Shown here piece after piece: positions 20,848 through 33,577 of a stretch of DNA of 64,000 nt. A program made the translations under genes and the position numbers. The notes below the pieces were generated by a model. It had not been told where the DNA came from and ran no database searches. It saw nothing but the letters and a program-made list of their open reading frames with translations. The stretch comes from Ligustrum vulgare (Eukaryota > Streptophyta > Magnoliopsida > Lamiales > Oleaceae). The first letter of the stretch is position 1; every line of letters begins with the position of its first letter. The DNA is taken from assembly GCA_963555705.1 (NCBI GenBank), contig OY743190.1, positions 20,529,491-20,593,490 of the forward strand, read 5' to 3'.

Positions 20848-23800
20848 TTAAGACAAGCTTAACAACTAAAGAATGTGTGTCATTCATAAAATACTTGGAA
20901 CAGAGATGATCTAGTGAAATTTATTAAGAGTGATGACATTTAGGACGTTCCATCATCTGATATCAATTTCTTCTATTGCGATGAGCTATAAGAGATCAAT
21001 CTTATAACTTATTATCTATAATTAAAGATTTGAGATGGAAGAGTTATATCGAAAAAATTAGATTGAGTTCAAAATCTCGAAAAATGTGCATTCTGATTAG
21101 ATGTGGACACTCGATAATTTGATATCAATACTTGAAGAACAGTAAATTCTTGGCTTGAGAATAAGGGGTACGGGTGTTGAGACCTATTTAATTTCATGTT
21201 CATCATTGGAAAGATTTTGAAATTCTTTAAGAAATTACCCTTATATTAAAGAAACTTATATATCTGTTGAAGCGTGAATCCTGATAATGCCTTGCAGCCA
21301 ATCTTAGGATGCACAATGTAAGATGTGCATCAAATGAGTAATTCTATGGAGTAACTAAGAATGTTAATGACTAGTAATGGCAACGGTAATGATATTTCCA
21401 ACCATATGTATGTTCTCATTGATATTGTGCTGATGACCGTGTTGTTCCTTGATATTCACCTACGCTCTAATTTAAACATATTTCGGAATATATTATGGAT
21501 CGTACTTGTACAAGATTAATGAATCATCTCATCGGTCCTTCTTAAAGATATCATAAAAAAAACTCTTTCCCTTCGTAAAATACTCACTAAAACACCCTTA
21601 TCGAACTTTAATTTTCACATAATTTATTCTGCATATTTTGGTAGCATTAATTTATCTTCTCTCGCTATCATCCTATCTAAAAGTACCCTTATTGTTTTCC
21701 TTAATATAAGGAAAGTTCAGAAATTGTATTGTTGAGAAAATTGTAATAATCTGATATTCTTTGCTTGTGATCTTTCACTTCATTGAATTGAAATATATTC
21801 CAACGAGCCTGAATCTTATGATGTAATTATTTATTATAACGGTCTCGAAATTCATTCTAATATAACAGTATTATTGAAAAGTTCGAAGACTCTATTCTTG
21901 ATTTACTTTATTTAATATCTATTTTTTTTAGATGTGGTAAATTTTGAATACTGACTCCTACCTAAAATTCTTTTGACTCGACATCCATCTATTTTCTTAA
22001 AATTGGTTCATTAATAAATATTTGACTCCTATGTGGACCTTATTTTGACTCGATGTTTATTGGTCTCATTAATGAAAATTTGTCCATTAATAACTATTTG
22101 ACTCAGGTAAGACCTTGTATGGTAATCCATTTGTTCGTGTCTCTATTCATCTAAATTATGTCTCTTGATCGTCAAATTGTTGCCATCTCAATTGTATCTA
22201 TCGATGGTCCAATAATTTCCAACTTTTGGAATTCTAAATTACCCACTTGTCGGTATTTTGAATGTTTAAACTATTGATTTCCCTTCACATTTAGTACATC
22301 AATTAAATTTTAGGTCCCATCTCATCTTTTATGAGTGTAAATTATTCGATTACTGCAGGGCATTGCAATATAATCAATTAGTATCATTTGTGATCCAGCT
22401 CGATCATATCCTTAAGCCCAATCATCGTGTTATTCGAAATGACATAACAAGCCTAAAATTATTGGACTCTAATAGTACTTATTGTCCTTTTGTGAAAGTT
22501 AAATAACTTGAAATTTGAGTCTTCATTTATAAAGATTTTTCCTCTCACTTGCATGTGAAGGAAAACCAATGATTGAGGCCACTTTCTTAGTGAACCTCGT
22601 ATTCGGTATTTGCAAATCTTTAACTTGTCTTTCCTCTCAATGAAACCTTTCTTTGGTTGAGCCCATATAAATTGTTTAACCAAATGTTTCTATTTAAATC
22701 TTTTAAATTACCCAATATGTTGGATAATCTTTTAGATTCATTTATTTATAAATCACATCTTCTTATTTATCATTTTAATTCAAGAAATGATGTGATATTT
22801 CTAACACTCGATTTTCATATTTTATTGTTTGGGTGTTACTCGTTCAATTCTATTTATTCAATAATCGATTGCTTCTAGTAATTTTTGATGTAATATTTCC
22901 CCCATTGAAAAGTCACATCTCCTTCTTCGTCATTTTGCCTCGTGAATGAATATGACAATTCTAGTCTCGGACCGTGAAATCTTGATTTACTTTTAACTCT
23001 TGTACTACTCGTTAATATTCATCTACCCATGATATGATAAACTTGGTAGCTTGTGAATTAAGGTTTTTCTATTCCCAATTCGTAATCTTCAGAAGATCAA
23101 AACCCAAAAAGTTTTTTATGTCTTGATCTGATTATGATATATTTCGACTCTAATTAAATATATCCATGTCAATTCACTTTCCCAAATTGAAATTCGTATG
23201 ATTTGGATAAGAATTTTATTTTCCCATGAACTTTCCTCATGCTCCATTAATGTCGTTGTACCCCCTATGTTTCAAAGTATGACGTTAAACTTAAATGTAG
23301 AGAATTGGTGTCTCTAATGTGTTTTCTTCTTCTATCCCTCCATTTCTTGTAAGAACATTTTTTTTTTGTTCCTAAGTCAAAAGTTATTTATTCCTTTGTG
23401 ATAAAGGAAATTTGAAATCTTGCCATCATCAGTTATTTCATATGAGCCTCAGTTTTCTATGGTAATTGATTTTTACGTACATATGTCTTCATTTGAAAGA
23501 ATTAGTGTTTTTTCCCACTTAGTTTAAATTTTGTTGTAATCATCCATTACAACAAACTCATATTTTGATCTACTATGATCAGAACTTCTGGTAGCTTAGT
23601 CATTACCTTATTATTAAAATGACTCGACCAATTCTGGTTTATCGAAACCCGAATCATATTTATTTCTCCTTTGAAATACGAAGATCTGGAAATCTGAATC
23701 TACAAATGAGATACTTTCTTCACCTAATGGATCTAAAATCTTTTAGCCCGATTTTTCTATTGAACCTTCCTTTGCATCCATATTCGTATAGACAGATATG

Positions 23801-25343
23801 ATTCAATGTCTATGATACCTCGTGTTTGAATCTCACCAAATGTACGCATTCATTGAGATATTATGTCATAATCGAGAACTATTGAATCCATCTCTCCTTA
23901 TTTGAAATCCACAAGGAAAAAGTTTGACTCATATAGAACTTTATTGTGATATTTCGATTCGTATTTAGCTCAAGTGCTATATATCCTTTCAGGCCTCAAC
24001 AATTCTTTTGTATCGACTTGACTCATGACCATTATTGTCTCAATTGATGTAATTCCATCAATATGAATCAGCACAATACTCAAATCACTATACATTAATT
24101 CTAAGCTAGGACTAGAAGAAAATATGTATACGATGAACTTGTTTTGAATCTCTCGATATCATAATGATGGATATTGAAATATCTAGTTTTCGATAGCTTT
24201 GTTCAGATATTTCAAATCATCCTAAAATAATGTTAGTATCATTCTCTGTTTTAGAATATCTCAATTATTCAAATCATCTAAGATGATTGGTTAAGAAGAC
24301 TCGAAGTCTGAATTTCTGAATTTATAAGATTAGGATACCATATTTATGGTGAAGTCCTTAAGTTGAACTTGTGTATTGTGATTATAAACACTATATAGAT
24401 TAAAGTAAAAGAGATGGATAGCAAAGTTATGCAGCTAAAACATTTAGAGATAATGAGTTGTATAGTTTAGAACGAGAGAATGAATTAATTTTTGTGTAGT
24501 CATTGGAGATATTGGGTAAACTCTCTTTGATCTCCTCTCATTCACTGCAAGTACATTATGAAACATAGGTAGATTACTTTCATCTTAACCTCAGTAGGAG
24601 CCCATCGAGTTTAGGACTCCATTGAAATGGGAAGCTTCTTATATTAGCAGGATACTATCTTCAAGTTGTATAAATTAGACTATGATGTTCAAATGGAAAA
24701 TATTCTAATATGACATATGATATGATGTTTCTATGAGTAGATTCTAACTTGAATTAAAGCGACGCGATGATAAAGCTAATTACTTATCAAGACAAGGAGG
24801 ACAATTAAATCACAACCTAAACTTCATGGCCACCATATTTACTTTAAAAGTATAGAGCACAAGGCCAACACAAGCAACAATAGTTTGAAGTGTGGATCTA
24901 CCTGGGAAAGATCACTACAAAAGATAAAGAGGATGACTAGACTTTGATTACAATTAAGTTATCACCTATGGCGAGTTTACATTACTGCTGAAGTATATTA
25001 TTGTAAATTAATCATGATGAATTATTGGAGAACTTTTACTGAAGTGCTGGTTACCTAACATTATTACGTCTAAATATGGGAATTATGAACATCGATTCAC
25101 CGAATGGACAACTCTATTAAGATGATGGAAAGAGAATGTACGATAGAAGTCTTATTGATTATAATAATTGAATTAGACACGATTCGAATCGTGTATAGAA
25201 TGTCATTTAAGAAATAATAGAATTGACTCTTGTGATTACATCAGTTTCACGTTTGTAGGTAGAAGAATACAAATAAAAGATAAAGACTGATACAACTAAA
25301 TGATTAAATTTCGAGTACGAAATTTCTTTAAGGGGGGGAAGAA
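20848..25343 (+). mobile_element. internal region of chromovirus-like element, no readable pol
   Basis: AT-rich sequence of 4.5 kb between the Athila insertion and the polypurine tract. No frame longer than about 75 residues and no RT, RNase H or integrase motif could be read in any frame. It ends CGAAATTTCTTTAAGGGGGG at about 25333, a typical gypsy polypurine end. It may be a large non-autonomous derivative or a very old pol. A partial repeat (TTTGACTCCTATGTGGACC-like) lies at 21960-22110. Confidence 0.5.
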
Positions 25344-25713
25344 TGTAACGATCAAAAAATTCGTCCTATTATTATATTAAATTATTCACATTTAAAGGGA
25401 CCTACTTGAAAGTCAAATAGAAATTTTAATTTATTTGATTTATTTAAAGGGGCATATCCGACATTAAATAAGACTTTTAATTTAGTTGACGTAATATCAA
25501 CGAAAAATAAATAAGAATATTAAATGTTACTTTAAGTAATTTTATAGATTAAATAATTCGATTACCGATTCCATAATTGGAAAGATATGGATTTAAGTAT
25601 ATGGAGTGTATTTCAAAGTGGAAATAAGAATTCGTCCCAACGTTGGAAAATAAAAGACCAAAGTTAATCTGTAAACTTTTGGTCAAAATAATAATAATTT
25701 AAATATTATAATA

Positions 25714-25736
25714 ATATATATATATATATATATATA
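25714..25736. repeat. (AT)n microsatellite
   Basis: About eleven uninterrupted AT units within the chromovirus-like 3' LTR. Confidence 0.9.
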
Positions 25737-26500
25737 ATAAGTTGGACGTAACATATGTTTATATATATTATTATTATATTATTTATTAACAATGAATTAC
25801 GCGTATAGTTTCGGGACGCGTAAATTCTTAGTTTTGTTATCTGCCTTGACTATTCGAGAATACCATCATGTAGAGCATTGAATGACCTTCAAAATGGTAT
25901 ATTGTAGAAACTTGTTCGGTTGACTTACGTGTCTCGAAAACTTTAATAAAGAAGGTTGGCATTCAAAATGTTAGTTTTAAACGGCCTATTTTGACAAGCC
26001 GCAACTTTTGCTATAGTTGATCATATTGTGTTTCGGCGAGAATACATAAAACTAGATCTTGAGTATTTTAGAGTGGTATATCGAAAGTTCAATTTTGATG
26101 AAAATAAGAGTACCGAAAATTAAGACGAAAGTAGCAACTTGAAAAGAAATTGAAATAAAATAGCTTTAAGTTGCTAACTTTGACGAGGGATAAGTTTTAC
26201 CTCGGTTATCGATTTTACGATCCGAAAATATTGTTGTAATGTATTCCTTGAGAACTTCCTATTGGCCCCAAGAATTTTATATTTCTACCTCATATGACCC
26301 TATAATTTTTTAGAGACATTTTGGTAGGTTTTAATAATTTTTGGGACTAAAATATAAATCTTATACTTTTTGGGAAAAGAGCAAATAAAATAATTGCAGT
26401 TTAGTCCCTCATAAAATCTATATATATAAGCTGTCAGCAGTTGAAAAATAAAGAAGGAAAAAAAAAAGGAGAGAGGTGAAACAAAAGACCCCGAGTGAGG

Positions 26501-26573
26501 GGGTCGACCCCCCTCTTATTAATAGGGTGGGTCAACCCACCCTATCAATAATAAGGAGGGGGAGTCGACCACC
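26501..26573. repeat. imperfect long inverted repeat (hairpin) in LTR
   Basis: The left arm contains GGTCGACCCCCCTC, TTATT, AATAGGGTGGGT; the right arm contains ACCCACCCTAT, AATAA, GGAGGGGGAGTCGACC. The arms are about 33 to 38 bases with a very short loop around 26532. It lies downstream of the TATA-like site, so the RNA leader would fold strongly. Confidence 0.8.
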
Positions 26574-26580
26574 CAAATTA

Positions 26581-28199
26581 AAGCATGCCAGATATTACTA
26601 CTACTAATAATAAAATTCACACTATAAAATGTCTAATGTTTCTAATAATAATAATTTGATCAATTGTAATTTCTTATTTTTAAAAAAAAAAACTCACAAA
26701 AGCATGTCATTGTGAAGAAGATTGAAATAAGACAAGCATTTTGTTCATAATAATATTATTATAATCACAAAATAAGGTCCAAGTAAAGCATCTTTAATGT
26801 TACCATTATTAATGATAACTAATTGCATTAGGATGAACATGATACGTCTTAAATCATTTTGAACTGTCCTAAGCATGGTATAAAGATAGCTTCTTAAAGT
26901 AATTATTTTGTTTGTATAATTACCTATAAGATTAACAATTGTTTTAAATATCTCAGTATTCAATAATTGTTATCAACTTACGTTTTATGTATTGAAGATA
27001 ATATTGTTATTAGATATAATAAGTAATAGCATTAACATGTCTTATACTATAAAAAGTACTAACACAAAAAAAATGTTTATAATTTCTAATAAAGAAAGCA
27101 CGTCTTATATTATGAAAAATTACTTACTAAAAAACTTTTTTTTTTATTATAATACAATTAGAAATTATTACAAATTTCGATAGTTACTAACACCGTATAG
27201 TTATTATTTAGTTTTTTATATATACTTATTCTTTGTTTGAAACATATTCCACATTAGTAGTTGTTAATTAGACTGCATGATTATCTTGGATTCTTAATTG
27301 CTAGTATTAGAAGTTTAAGAGTCTATAATTGAGAATGGTAACGGTCAAAGTACTCCGTTTTCTCTTTAAATATTCGCAAATATTGAAAGTCATCTTACCT
27401 GCAACACTTCATATTTTGCTTCTATACATTCAACATTTGTACTCTTGAAAGATCTTAACAAACATCGTGCAGACTTGAAGTTAAAACTCCATTGGGCTAG
27501 AAAATGGTTTGTACCCAAGCACGGAAAAAAATAATAAATGCATGGAAATGATTTCCATAGAAAAAGATGTGTTATGGTCCCAAATTTAACGCACGTTTTT
27601 TTAAATTTCTAATTGTATTTTTGTGTTGACAACATTGTTCTATAATCTACATGCATTATTTACCAATATAATTTGTATTCAAAGTAACAGGTTTTAAGCT
27701 ACAGTAAAAGGGTCACCTCATTAATACTTACAACCATCTATTGAGCGAACATGAAATTTACTGCATTCGGCGCGTCATATTTGTTAAAAACCAAGGAAAT
27801 TACCCAATAACAAGCCATAAATTCAGACTTTATTTTTATTTATTTTATTTATTTTTTTTACAAGACTTACGTCTGGCCAACAGCTGACTGTTTTTTCCCT
27901 AAAGCAATTTAAAATTTAAAGTCTTTTGTTGAAAAAACGGGACCAGGTTTGCAATTTTGAATCCTAATGAAGACTCAACGTGTAATATAAAGCAATAGTT
28001 GAAAGCACATACCCCTCAATGAAGGGCCATTCTTGCTCCAATATTGAACAATGTTGAAAACATAAATAGATACACGATTTCTACTAAATCATGCTGAATA
28101 AAACATATATATTAGTTCAAATACATTTTGTAAATTGGACAGCATGAGAGGTTTGTTTGGAGACGTACATTCCACATAGTTCTTAAATGGAGTAAAATG
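26581..28199. other. AT-rich DNA, probably 5' part of Helitron 1
   Basis: No gene is found. The LTR of the older element must stop somewhere near the left end and Helitron DNA must begin, but no convincing A-then-TC boundary could be chosen. Sequence near 27340-27480 (cggtcaaagtactccgttt, then a TATA-like region) resembles plant Helitron leader DNA. Confidence 0.3.
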
Positions 28200-28783
28200 T
28201 TCTGGTGTGTATAACCACGAGTTGAAGTTGAGAGTCGATGCTCTAATAATGTTGTTGAGAAATATTGATCACGCTTCGAGATTGTGCAACAGAACTAGGT
28301 TAATTATTTTTAGGCTTGGACACCATGTTTTGGAGGCCTCAATTCTATCAGGGAGTAATGCAGGGCAAAAGGTTTTTATTCCAAAAATGTCGTTAACTCC
28401 TTTAGATCCAAGGTTGCTTTTTAAAATTTCAAAGAAGACAGTTCCCTTTAATAGTATCTTACGCCATGACGATCAATAAGAGTCAATGAAAACTATCCCA
28501 CGTTGGTATTTTCTTGAGAAGATTAGTATTTAGTAATGGTCAACTATATGTAACAATATCTAGAATTACATATGTGACGAGGAAGGTAAATCAATCAATT
28601 TAGCTACAAATGTCGTATTTAAATAAGTGTTTCAAAATTTGTATTAACTTCTATTTAGAAATACAAAATTTTATAATTCTTGTGTTCATAATATTTTTTA
28701 TTATATATTGTGATTCTACGTTTTCCTATAATAAAATATTATCACTATCAAAGATTCCGTGCAACGCACGGATGTGAAACTAG
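28200..28783 (+). mobile_element. Helitron 1, 3' part with terminus
   Basis: A helicase remnant is followed by a canonical 3' end: hairpin CCGTGCAACGCACGG (28757-28771), then ATGTGAAACTAG ending at 28783, with T as the next base as expected for insertion between A and T. The 5' end was not identified. Confidence 0.8.
28207..28640 (+). pseudogene. Helitron helicase C-terminal remnant 1
   Basis: The frame 28207-28479 contains LLRNIDHASRLCNRTRLI, HVLEASILSGSNAGQKV and FIPKMSLTPLDPRLLFK. This is the part of Helitron PIF1-type helicases just before motif V. The following motif V/VI region (28470-28640) is scrambled by stops. The helicase would unwind DNA during rolling-circle transposition. Clearly dead. 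Confidence 0.85.
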
Positions 28784-28797
28784 TAATATATAAAAAT

Positions 28798-28853
28798 AGC
28801 TGAGTTTTGGAGGGAAAAATTAGCTTTTATTATATTCACTCTAAAACTCAGCT
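28798..28853. repeat. subterminal inverted repeat at Helitron 2 left end
   Basis: Arms AGCTGAGTTTTGGAG (28798-28812) and CTCTAAAACTCAGCT (28839-28853) pair at 14 of 15 positions around a 26-base loop. Confidence 0.85.
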
Positions 28854-29964
28854 TTTATTGTGTTCACACTGCTACTTCCCCTTAAATATTTTTATGAATT
28901 TTTTTTTTTACTTATTTATATCTGATTATTTATGTTTAAACCTCTCTTTTCAGAAAATTATTCTAATACTTTAATGTTTTGAATTTTACAAATAAGTATT
29001 TGTATTCAGTCATACAAATTCAATGTAACATTTTCAGTTCAAAATTATATCGAAATTGTATTACGCATCTAATACTAAATAAACATTATCGTATAAATTT
29101 TTTTATAAATAATCTTATTGTTTTAGTTATTTACTAACATCTAAAAATTTGATCTCCTATGTATTGCGTTCTAGTAAATTAATTAGTATTTTTATATAAA
29201 GTTACATTTAATATGTAAATAATTTTTTACAATAATTGTGATATTTTATTGGTCTAAATCTTATGGATGAATAATTTCGTTCGGTCATACAAATCGAATG
29301 TCGAATTTTCGTTCACATTTATATCGAATATTTAATCAAGTTGTATTAAATTTTGTTATAAATAATCATACTTTTAAGTTCTTTGTTACATATACATAAT
29401 AAGCTTCTTTTCTATATCAGATTATTTATCAAAATAATTTTATTTATAATTACATTTAATTATTATTTAATTTTTTATTCCAGAAAGTCTCGTACCATAT
29501 TTTTTAATATTAACGGTTAACAAATTTATTTATATTGTTTTGAAATTATATAGTTATTAATGTTTTTTTTTTGTTCTAAGTGTTAAGTCTAAATTTTAAA
29601 AAATAATTAACTATGACATGATATTAATTGTTATTTTTTAATTCAATATTTACGATTCTTAAATTTCTACAACAATAAGTCACAATTTACTTAACTTAAA
29701 ATTGAGATGATCAACGTTATATTATAATTTCCATAAAAAAACAATTACGTTGTATAAATAATACAAAAACCTATAATACCATGAATTTGATGCATCTTTG
29801 TCAGTCTCACAATTTAGTTTTTTTTCTTTCTATTTTTTATGATTATCGAATTCGTTTCTTATACGTGTTGTTTTTCATTGTCAATGGTCAAAACAGTAAA
29901 TCTTATCTTTTATACACATGATCTATATTATTAACCTTTTAATTTATTGTTTGATTGTTCAAAG
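28854..29964. other. AT-rich Helitron 2 interior, no gene seen
   Basis: Strongly AT-rich, with stops in all frames. It probably corresponds to the decayed leader and first part of the Helitron Rep gene, but no motif could be read. Confidence 0.4.
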
Positions 29965-31460
29965 TATATGGACATTGGAGATCCTACATTTAAGTGTTTA
30001 TTTTGCAGGGCAAATTTTTGGTACGAGGAGAGAGTGGATAAGAGTTATAAAACATTTCGTATTCCGAAATTCTCACTTTGTTGTGGGGTGAAAACGGTTT
30101 AGTCTGGGCGATTTGTAGTAATATTTCAAAACAAACCATTTAAAACGGTTTGGAATTTTTTCAAACCAAACCAGACTATTTCATTTTCTAAACAAAACCA
30201 AATCAAACTATTTTTTTTGGTTTGGTGCAAATTGCCAACAAATGAATTAGTATTTTCAAACCGAGCTCAAAGACACATATTTATCTAAAATTTCGAGTTA
30301 AAACTAGCTCAATAATAGTATTAAGTTTCTAATTGAGTGCTTTATTATGAATCAATTCATCCTGACAAACAAAATAATTATATAGGAGCAAACTGTAATT
30401 AGATCTTATATTAAAAATTTTATTTGAAGAAAATATCTTGGATGATGATTATGAATTGTAGGAGCAAAAATTATTTCCAAATGGTTGTGGATTTGAACAA
30501 ATTAATCTTTGACTCCTTAAGTTTGATTTCTTGACAGTAAAAAGTGTGTTGCATTTTTTAAAAATTGAACGTTTGCCTTTATTTTTATTTTTATTTTAAA
30601 TTTGGTGGGTTGACTGTTTGAAACCGCAATTTTGACAATTGAAACCTAAATTAAATCGTTTAAGGTCCAAACCGAACCATATGTTACGGTTTTGTTCGAT
30701 TTCACTGTTTATTTGTTCACCGTTACTTTGTTGTATGCAAGAAAAAGTGAAGATTCCTCTTATGGAAGATCATTCTCTTATTTTGAAAGATTTGTTATAT
30801 GACAGGGACGACATGATTAAGAATTTTGTTGAGAACGTTCGGACATATAATATGATGTTTATGTTCACTTCTATGTGGGGAATAGATAATGGGCTAAATG
30901 ATGGTATAGGGCCTCCCGTCTTCAGATTACACAGTCAAAATTGTCATAAGAGTGGGATTCTATTGCCCGATGATGGTTCAGCTCTACAATTTGCTCACTT
31001 TACGTTCTTGACAATGTGAATAAGGTTGAAAGCAGAAAAAGGGTCGTAGGGTACGTATTATATATTTATTGCTTTTATATTTATATTGTTTACGAATAAT
31101 TTTGTTGTGATAGTCTAAAATTTAATTTATGTCTTTTAATGTCCCCCAGTAGGAGTGAATCATGCGATTCAATGTTTCATGATTGTATAGTTTCTGAATT
31201 GAAGGATATGCTAGACAAATACAACAAATTGTCAAGGCAGTTTAGGTCGGTTTGAGAAACGATGATTGAGGAAAACACTTCAAATGTAAGACTTATACTT
31301 ATTGGTTTGTGGGGGACCAATGATAGCCAATATGATTTTTCTATTGTTGATGAAATCGTCGAACTGATTGTCGATGGATTTTGATACATGACATGGACAT
31401 AGGGATATCATTATTGCGCCACGTGATGGACCGTTGTAGCGGATAAGTGAAGGAAACAAG
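29965..31460 (+). pseudogene. Helitron Rep N-terminal region, split by hAT insertion
   Basis: The first part (29965-30083) reads MDIGDPTFKCLFC then NFWYEERVDK and PKFSLCC, the start of Helitron Rep/helicase proteins. After the 642-bp insertion and one copy of its target duplication, the frame resumes in phase at 30734. It then shows the helitron-like N domain: FVENVRTYNMMFMFTSMWG, PPVFRLHSQNCHKSG and ILLPDDGSALQFAHF. A further block at 31147-31400 (DKYNKLSRQFR, then a LIGLWG stretch) belongs to the same domain. The replication-initiator HUH part and most of the helicase are missing. Rep would nick and join DNA strands. Confidence 0.82.
30084..30725. mobile_element. non-autonomous hAT-like element (642 bp)
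   Basis: Perfect 8-bp target duplication CTTTGTTG (30076-30083 and 30726-30733). The ends are TGGGGTGAAAACGG and, on the reverse strand, TAACGGTGAAC, short imperfect inverted termini sharing GGTGAA. The interior has many GGTTTGG/CCAAACC motifs typical of plant hAT MITEs. Removal of the element and one duplication copy leaves the Helitron frame in phase. Confidence 0.85.
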
Positions 31461-31465
31461 TTCTT

Positions 31466-31950
31466 TCTAAGAAATATTGATCATACACAGGGATTGTGCA
31501 ATGGAACAAGATTGAGAGTTACAAAACTTGGCGACCATATTCTAGAAGGTCAAATTCTTTCTGGCATCAATGCAAGACACAAGTTCTTTATTCCAATGAT
31601 ATTGTTGAGCCCTTCTGATTCTAGGATACCAATTAGATTTTAAAGAAGACAATTTCAATAAGAGTCAGGGATAATCATTCTCGCATGTGGGACTTCTTAA
31701 ACGGCTGGTATTTACACATGGATAACTTTATGTTGCGATTTCTGCTGTGACAAATCGTTCTGGATTAAAGATGTTGATTTGTGATAAGAATAGAAGACCA
31801 ACAAATTCAACAAACAATGTTGTGTACAAAGAAGTATTCAGAATTTGTAGTCATATGAAACTAATAAATGATGATCTTATCTCTTATTTGCGAAATTTAT
31901 TTATTTTATCTAAAGGATTTGATAGGTGTGTTTTATACACTTGGGGATAT
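31466..31950 (+). pseudogene. Helitron helicase C-terminal remnant 2
   Basis: Reads RNIDHTQGLCNGTRLRV, GDHILEGQILSGINARHKF and FIPMILLSPSDSR, then decayed motif V/VI text. The C-terminal LKMLICDKNRRPTNSTNNVV with VVYKEVF follows at 31747-31830. Stops and frameshifts break it. Helicase motifs I to IV are absent, so the Helitron is internally deleted. Confidence 0.85.
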
Positions 31951-33560
31951 GCCAAAATGAGAATTTATCTTGTTGATTTATGAATTTATTCTACCTAAAT
32001 TGCATTTAATTGTTGTTATTTCAGATTTTAGTCAAAAAGAGGAACAAGGAAGCAATTATGAGAAATAAAGGTCAAAAGAAGGAGAATTGAAGAGAAATAG
32101 AAATTCTAGGGTCAAATTGATCAAATCAATAGTGGGGGATACATTTCGCAAATAAAATCAGAGGACCAACTTGAAGGCCAACAAGAAGATGGTGAATCGC
32201 ATAGTAAAACCCAGGTAGCGATCGCGAGATTTCAATGATAGTGATCGCGACATGACAAACAAATTCATGCAGAGCGAAATAAGGTGTACCCACGCGATCG
32301 CTGGCACCTAACCCACGCGATCGTGTAGGTGTCCGACTGGGCCTGTATTGGGCTTTTGTGCGCGATTTTAAGAGGAAAGACTCGGGAAAATTAACCTAAG
32401 TTGTAACAGAGCGCGAGAGGCAACTAGAGAGAGGTTTTGCAGAGCTGAATATTGGAGAATTCTTGGCAAATCAACATCAAGTTGACGCGAGGGGATTCAA
32501 GCACGAAAAAGCACGGAAATTAGGAGCTCAACACGGAAATCTGATTCTTGGTGCAAGATTTCTTTTCTTATTGTAGAATCCATAAATTCCATTATGTTTA
32601 ATTTCGATTTAGATTGTTTTCATTATTCCTTCATTATGAGTAACTAATCTTAACGTTGGGAATCACGATGTAGCTTAGTCAATTACTTTAATTCCTTGTT
32701 CCTTGTTTTAACGCCGTGATGCATGTGTTGGTTTATTATTGCGTTTAATGCTTGAATGAATTGGCCACTTATTCATGACTTTATGTGTTATTTCCATAAT
32801 CCGAGAGGTGAGTTAATAACATAGATCTAGGTAATAAATCCATTAATTGAACGAGAGATAGAGATATACTTTCGTGATTAGTGCGATCATGTATAAGTTC
32901 TTGCATGTAATGCATTTAGGTAAGGAAAATTCGGACCTGCTGTAGAGATACATGGTTGACTTATCTAGGTAGAGTTGATTTAAACTCGAGAGAGAAATCT
33001 CAACTTAATTTAGTGAACTTGATCGATCACATATTTAGAAAATAAAATCTGGAACCGGAATTGATTTAATTGGCTAGGTGAACTCGTGAATCCCAACCAC
33101 TTTCAATTATACTTAAAAACAATCAGCAATTGTGAAACCTCAATCTTGTGCAAAGTTTTAATCTGTTAGTCAGAGTTATAAACATTAGTTTCCAAACAAT
33201 CTAAAATTCATTTCTTTGTTCAAATAGGGATAAGAATTTACACATTTCGGTACTTAGTGAACGGTCCTTGTGGGAACGATAATCCGGACTCTTAGGTCCA
33301 TTTTAACTGCTCTTCACGACCCGTTCACTTGCGGGGATATTTCGCATCGCGAGATATCGGTGAACAGGATTCATCTAATTTCACATTGAATTATCTAAAG
33401 ATGTTGATTTGTGATAAGAATGGAAGACCAACAAATTCAACACAAAGAAGTATTCAGAAGTTGTAGTCATATGAAACCAATAAATGATGATCTTATCTTT
33501 TATTTGCGAAATTTATTTATTTTATCTAAATGATTCATCTAATTTCACATTAAATTATCT
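31767..33560 (+). repeat. tandem duplication of helicase tail, split by solo LTR
   Basis: A unit starting AAAGATGTTGATTTGTG occurs at 31767-31919 plus 33372-33396 (copy 1, split by the solo LTR) and at 33397-33560 (copy 2, 164 bp). Copy 2 lacks about 15 bases of copy 1. Confidence 0.85.
31920..33366 (+). mobile_element. solo LTR, 1447 bp, Athila-like family
   Basis: Begins TGATAGGTGTG and ends CGGTGAACA, between perfect 5-bp duplications GGATT (31915-31919 and 33367-33371). No internal region remains, so LTR-LTR recombination has removed it. Homologous LTRs of the same family lie at 44209-55265 and, reversed, at 55389-57311; they share the segment around TGGTGCAAGA and AACTCGAGAG. Confidence 0.92.
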
Positions 33561-33577
33561 TTATCCAGACGTTTCTT

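Larger units (their letters stand above)
25344..26580 (+). repeat. 3' LTR of chromovirus-like element, left part
   Basis: Starts TGTAACGATC right after the polypurine tract. It contains an (AT)n run (25714-25736), a TATA-like TCTATATATATAAGC at 26410-26424, and the inverted repeat at 26501-26573. It is interrupted to the right; the LTR resumes at 33606. Confidence 0.65.
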
